In this document: in pieces, positions 60,791-64,000 of the stretch | How the letters are laid out: the number at the start of each line of letters is the position of its first letter | How positions within the stretch are numbered: position 1 is the first letter of the stretch | Origin: Thuidium tamariscinum | Taxonomy: Eukaryota; Streptophyta; Bryopsida; Hypnales; Thuidiaceae | Direction of reading: 5' to 3' | Length of the DNA: 64,000 nucleotides | Assembly (NCBI GenBank): GCA_947034885.2 | Contig: OZ019759.1 | Span: forward strand, 11,596,501 to 11,660,500 | Program-made: the position numbers and the translations under genes | The notes under the pieces: model-generated | Told to the model about the DNA's origin: nothing | Database searches by the model: none | Seen by the model: the letters and a program-made list of their open reading frames with translations, nothing else

Positions 60791-61837
60791 GTATTTCATA
60801 GTAGTAGAAGTAGTAGTTAGCTAAATTGTTTAGTTTGAAGTATTAGATTGTTTTTCCTATTGTAGTAAGTTACAGATTATAAGATTAATATTTGCATGCA
60901 TTTAGAGTAAAAGATATGGATTTTTCCATCATCACAGTATAGTCCATATGTAGTAGATATTGATTTCTATTAATAGTAAATATATATTTTTGGATTGAAT
61001 CTCAAAAATTGTATGCAGAGAATATTTTCTTGCATAAAGGAACAAATGGCAAGTTTGAGAAGTCAAAGTGTGATATCATTGAACCTTACATGTGCGTTGT
61101 AAGAAATAGAAGTTTCCTTTTAAAAAAACATTTAACTTGAAAATGTTTTGAAATATTTTGTTGACCTATAAAATAATTGAAAGAAGAAAAACTGATGTTG
61201 ATTGTGGATATTTGCCATTGTTAGAAGCAAGATGAAAAAATTAAAGGCTAATTCTTGGCATTTTCAAGTCTCAATTTAATGGGAAGTCCCAATTCAATGA
61301 AAGCTTTTTTTGCCCTAAAATAATAAATCATTAAAATGAGACTACAATTTGTCTCATTTTAACGAATAAGGCCTTAAAGATATCCGCCAATGCTTGTTGA
61401 AGATTCCGGCAACTCAAATTGAAGTGATAAATTGGAGCCTTGAAGCGTATAATTGAGTGGTTAAGGTTTTAAAGACCTACTACAGATGTGAATGTTGAAG
61501 TTGCATCATATATGTAGTGAAATATTGTAATTGCAACAAATGATTTAGATTGGATTTGTGTTTGATTTGTTTATGCTGTACATTGTCTTTATATGCATAT
61601 CAATTTGTATTTGACCTTTGCAAAAGGCACTGGGTAGCTTACTATGAATATTCTATATACTTATAATAAAATTTATGTTTTTTTTTATACATTTTTACAA
61701 TTTTCAATTCTATGAACTCCATAGTATAGTCAATCATTAATCAATAATTGAACTTTTTTTATTTGTTGAGGAAATTGTTTCTAAGAATGCATTTGGTACT
61801 TCTTATATACAATTATTTTTTCTATTACGGAATGCAG
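60791..61837. other. 3' region between the transposase and the right array
   Basis: A/T-rich DNA with no supported gene. It probably holds the 3' untranslated part of the transposase gene and the inner part of the element. A local dyad GTCTCATTTTAA/TTAAAATGAGAC lies at about 61335-61360. Confidence 0.4.
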
Positions 61838-62598
61838 TTTAGATTGAGTCGACCTAACTTGTAGTTTGTATATGTTCCTTCATCCAGAGAAAGAATCAAT
61901 TCAGGTCAACTCGACCTGAAATACAAATTCTGTATACTTATTTCATTCAAGATAAGGTTAATTTTTCATAAAGTTAGGATGTTTTGCATTTGCATTTAAT
62001 TCATAAGTCACTACATACACTGCTTTGATTTTCCTACGTACATCTCTTTTAAAGCTCCTCTGTTTCAAAATAGGATTTCATCATTATAAAATAATTTTTT
62101 CTTTCTAGTACTTTTCTTTCCATTCAGCATTCAATATTTTAATATTTGTTGAGGAAGTTGTTTCTGGAGTTAATTCATGAGTTGGTGTGCATATTCTATT
62201 ATTTATATCAAGGGTGCACTTCTGATTTAGTTTATTGAAATGGCAGTTTCTTAAACTTTTGTTTCCATAGGTGGATGCAATTTAGGTTGAGTCGAACTAA
62301 ATTTCAAATACAATATTAGTCCTTCATTCTTTCACATCACCTTCATTTTGTCTTAAGTATTTAATTTAGGGGAGTTTTATTCTGAGAATAGAGACAGAGA
62401 AGGTTCAGTGAAGGCATTCTGCTCAAGTAGTATGTGTTTGTTCATCTGTCTGATTTAGGTTGACTCCACCTAAACGGCTGCGACCTATCATTTACTATGT
62501 TAAGATTATTTATGGCCACTATTTTAGCAAATTCGTGTTTGCTTTAATGTTCCTGTGGCTTTGTTATAAATGTAAATATTCCAGGTTGACTCTATAGG
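61838..62598 (+). repeat. Right array of 21-bp palindromes (TTTAGGTT-type arms)
   Basis: Copies lie at 61838-61858, 61900-61920 (inverted), 62281-62301 and 62455-62475, with a partial copy at 62581-62598. The form is arm TTTAGGTT or TTCAGGTC, a 5-base centre GAGTC or a close variant, then a complementary arm (GACCTAAA or GACCTGAA). The 61900 copy has perfect 8-bp arms. Length and centre match the left array, but the arms differ. It is most simply the right subterminal region of the 57-62.6 kb element. Confidence 0.8.
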
Positions 62599-63357
62599 TT
62601 CCTAATAGTTTTACATGCCAATTTTATGAAGGTAACAACATTTTTATTTTTTTCTTAGTCAAATTCTATTGGTTGGTAAGGATTTCATATGTCTAATTTC
62701 TTGTAGAACTTGGTGAATTGTAAGAAGTGCTTGGTTTCTTTATATCAAGAGTATTGTATCTCAAAATGGATTGATCATTATTAAAGCATTCCTAATCATT
62801 TATAGGATGGAGGTTTATCAGTAGAGAAGTGAGAATGGTATATGGTTTTTGTTTGATGATTTCTTAGTAAACAAAGTCCTAGACTCAATTTCATTTTGTG
62901 GTAATTGTTTTTTACAAACTAATATAATAGCTTTGGATATTATATAATTGCTAGTGAATACTATTGATTCTATTGATATCAAGTTTGGATCTTGAAAGAG
63001 CTCTTTAGTATGGCCTTTGCAATTTTTTTTCCATACTAAGAAATTTTTTTAGAATATTTGAGGTATTTGTTTTATTTATTTTCAAATAATGATGATAGGT
63101 ATTTTATATACTACTATTATAGGTTTCAAAGCATAGTTCTAGAAATTCTGAAGAAATATATAGTCTCACTCGAAGTCATTAATAAAATTAGTAGTTTAGC
63201 ACTTCCTATTTGTAAACTATTTAAGTCTTGTCTCATCATTGTTATTGTCAATTAAAATTTTTAGAATACATTTATCATGCTTAAGTATATTCACCTTAAG
63301 TAAAATATGTACAAAAAAATTTGTGTGAGTTCTAAGTACACCTTTATTCTAGCTCAA
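62599..63357. other. A/T-rich stretch without a supported gene
   Basis: A 65-codon open frame at 63058-63255 is rich in Tyr, Phe and Ile and looks like chance in A/T-rich DNA. The right end of the DUF7869 element probably lies here, but no terminal inverted repeat was identified. Confidence 0.4.
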
Positions 63358-63456
63358 TATCAGGGTAGCGCCCACGGCTTAATGAGATGGAGGTCAACAG
63401 GAATCAAACCCGGACCTCGAATCACACAACTATTAGTCTCAAACTACACCTCTCGC
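63358..63456 (-). mobile_element. tRNA-derived SINE-like head
   Basis: On the minus strand, GCGAGAGGTGTAGTTTGAG starts the unit, with an A-box-like TAGTTTGAGAC at 63446-63436. A good B box, GGGTTTGATTCC, lies at 63411-63400, and the spacing between them is near that of a tRNA promoter. The sequence then runs into CATCTCATTAAGCCGTGGGC. It does not fold as a complete tRNA, so a SINE or tRNA pseudogene is more likely than a tRNA gene. Its head abuts the MITE that starts at 63460. Confidence 0.5.
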
Positions 63457-63459
63457 AAT

Positions 63460-63698
63460 CACTAGAAGAAAAACACTGAAAACGCTGTTAATTTCAACGC
63501 ACTACGTCGGGTAGATTGTGTTGAGACTGCGTTGCTGAAAACGCAAGAAAAAACTGAAAACGCTGAAAAAACGTTGAAAAAATGCTGAGAAACACAGAAA
63601 ACGCGTTTTTTTGTGTTTTTTCCACGTTTTCAGCAACGCGACCTCAACACAATCTACCTGACGTGTTGTGCTGAAAATAACAGGGATTTCTTCTAGTG
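63460..63698. mobile_element. CACTA-ended MITE, copy 2 (239 bp foldback)
   Basis: The element begins CACTAGAAGAAAAACACTG and ends GGGATTTCTTCTAGTG. The bases AAT flank it on both sides, a 3-bp target duplication as made by CACTA transposases. The interior folds back (GGTAGATTGTGTTGAG against CTCAACACAATCTACC), with a central GAAAACGC/GCGTTTT hairpin. Ends, size and layout match copy 1 at 76-315, though the interiors have diverged. Confidence 0.85.
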
Positions 63699-64000
63699 AA
63701 TGTACCCTAACTCAATAGGGTGACTACTAAATGAAGAGATTTCCATATGAATAGACACTGAATACCATACATTGGATAAAAGTTCGTATGAAACAATGCA
63801 TATTTGGAAATTAATTATTGGAGTTTCTCTGTTTCTTCTACTTCATACTATCATTTTAATGGAAATTACAATTTCTAACTAATGAAATGAGATCCGTTTG
63901 ACCTAAATTTCATACAACTCTGCATGATATTATGGGCTTGCAAATGGATGATATTATTTTGGTAGGTCCTCCATCTACCAAATTAATGAATATCATGTTT
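63699..64000. other. Window end, no feature seen
   Basis: A/T-rich sequence without recognisable coding or repeat structure up to the window edge. Confidence 0.5.

Noticed and set aside
63358-63456. Functional tRNA gene
   Set aside because: The B box is good, but the A box is imperfect and no full cloverleaf or anticodon arm could be built. A SINE-like head is more likely.
1-64000. CRISPR array
   Set aside because: None of the tandem arrays has unique spacers of constant length between identical short repeats, and the sequence is plant nuclear DNA.

Overview
The window looks like nuclear DNA of a land plant, most likely a seed-free plant such as a bryophyte. The support is a plant-specific B3 DNA-binding domain, GT-AG introns, a plant-style mercaptopyruvate sulfurtransferase, a plant-type PHD-finger fragment, an En/Spm (CACTA)-like gene, and a DUF7869-type transposase of a kind I associate with seed-free plants. 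The lineage is inferred from recall, not from a search. The sequence is AT-rich and gene-poor, and most of what can be read is mobile, repetitive or decayed.

Layout. 0-0.6 kb: a small coding remnant split by a 240-bp CACTA-ended MITE. 0.6-4.3 kb: a more GC-rich block with one open 638-codon minus-strand reading frame of mobile-element type. 4.3-13 kb: AT-rich non-coding DNA with short tandem duplications, a pyrimidine-rich repeat tract, one copy of a 350-bp dispersed repeat and a Tc1/mariner-like MITE. 15 kb: a two-exon B3-domain pseudogene. 20-21.3 kb: foldbacks, a C-rich tract and the second 350-bp repeat. 24.8-30 kb: two decayed minus-strand genes, a PHD-finger fragment and a 3-mercaptopyruvate sulfurtransferase. 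34.2-36.0 kb: a phase-consistent five-exon plus-strand gene of unknown family. 39.1-45.4 kb: a larger plus-strand multi-exon gene ending in En/Spm-like domains, possibly intact. 45.5-50 kb: degenerate DNA with a probable Ty1/copia fossil. 50.1-55.3 kb: a dense tandem-repeat district (50-bp alternating purine-pyrimidine minisatellite, 75-bp and 51-bp repeats, a 176-bp satellite, TA microsatellites). 57-62.6 kb: a broken DUF7869 transposase flanked by two different arrays of 21-bp palindromes. 63.3-63.7 kb: a tRNA-derived SINE-like sequence next to a second CACTA-ended MITE.

The most unusual feature is the 57-62.6 kb element. Its left array repeats arm-GAGTC-arm palindromes with TTATCATC-type arms; its right array has the same 21-bp architecture and core but TTTAGGTT-type arms. 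This suggests a transposon with asymmetric, two-type transposase-binding ends. The premature stops in the decayed genes all look like C-to-T or G-to-A transitions, as expected of methylated plant DNA, so I read them as decay and not as a changed genetic code.
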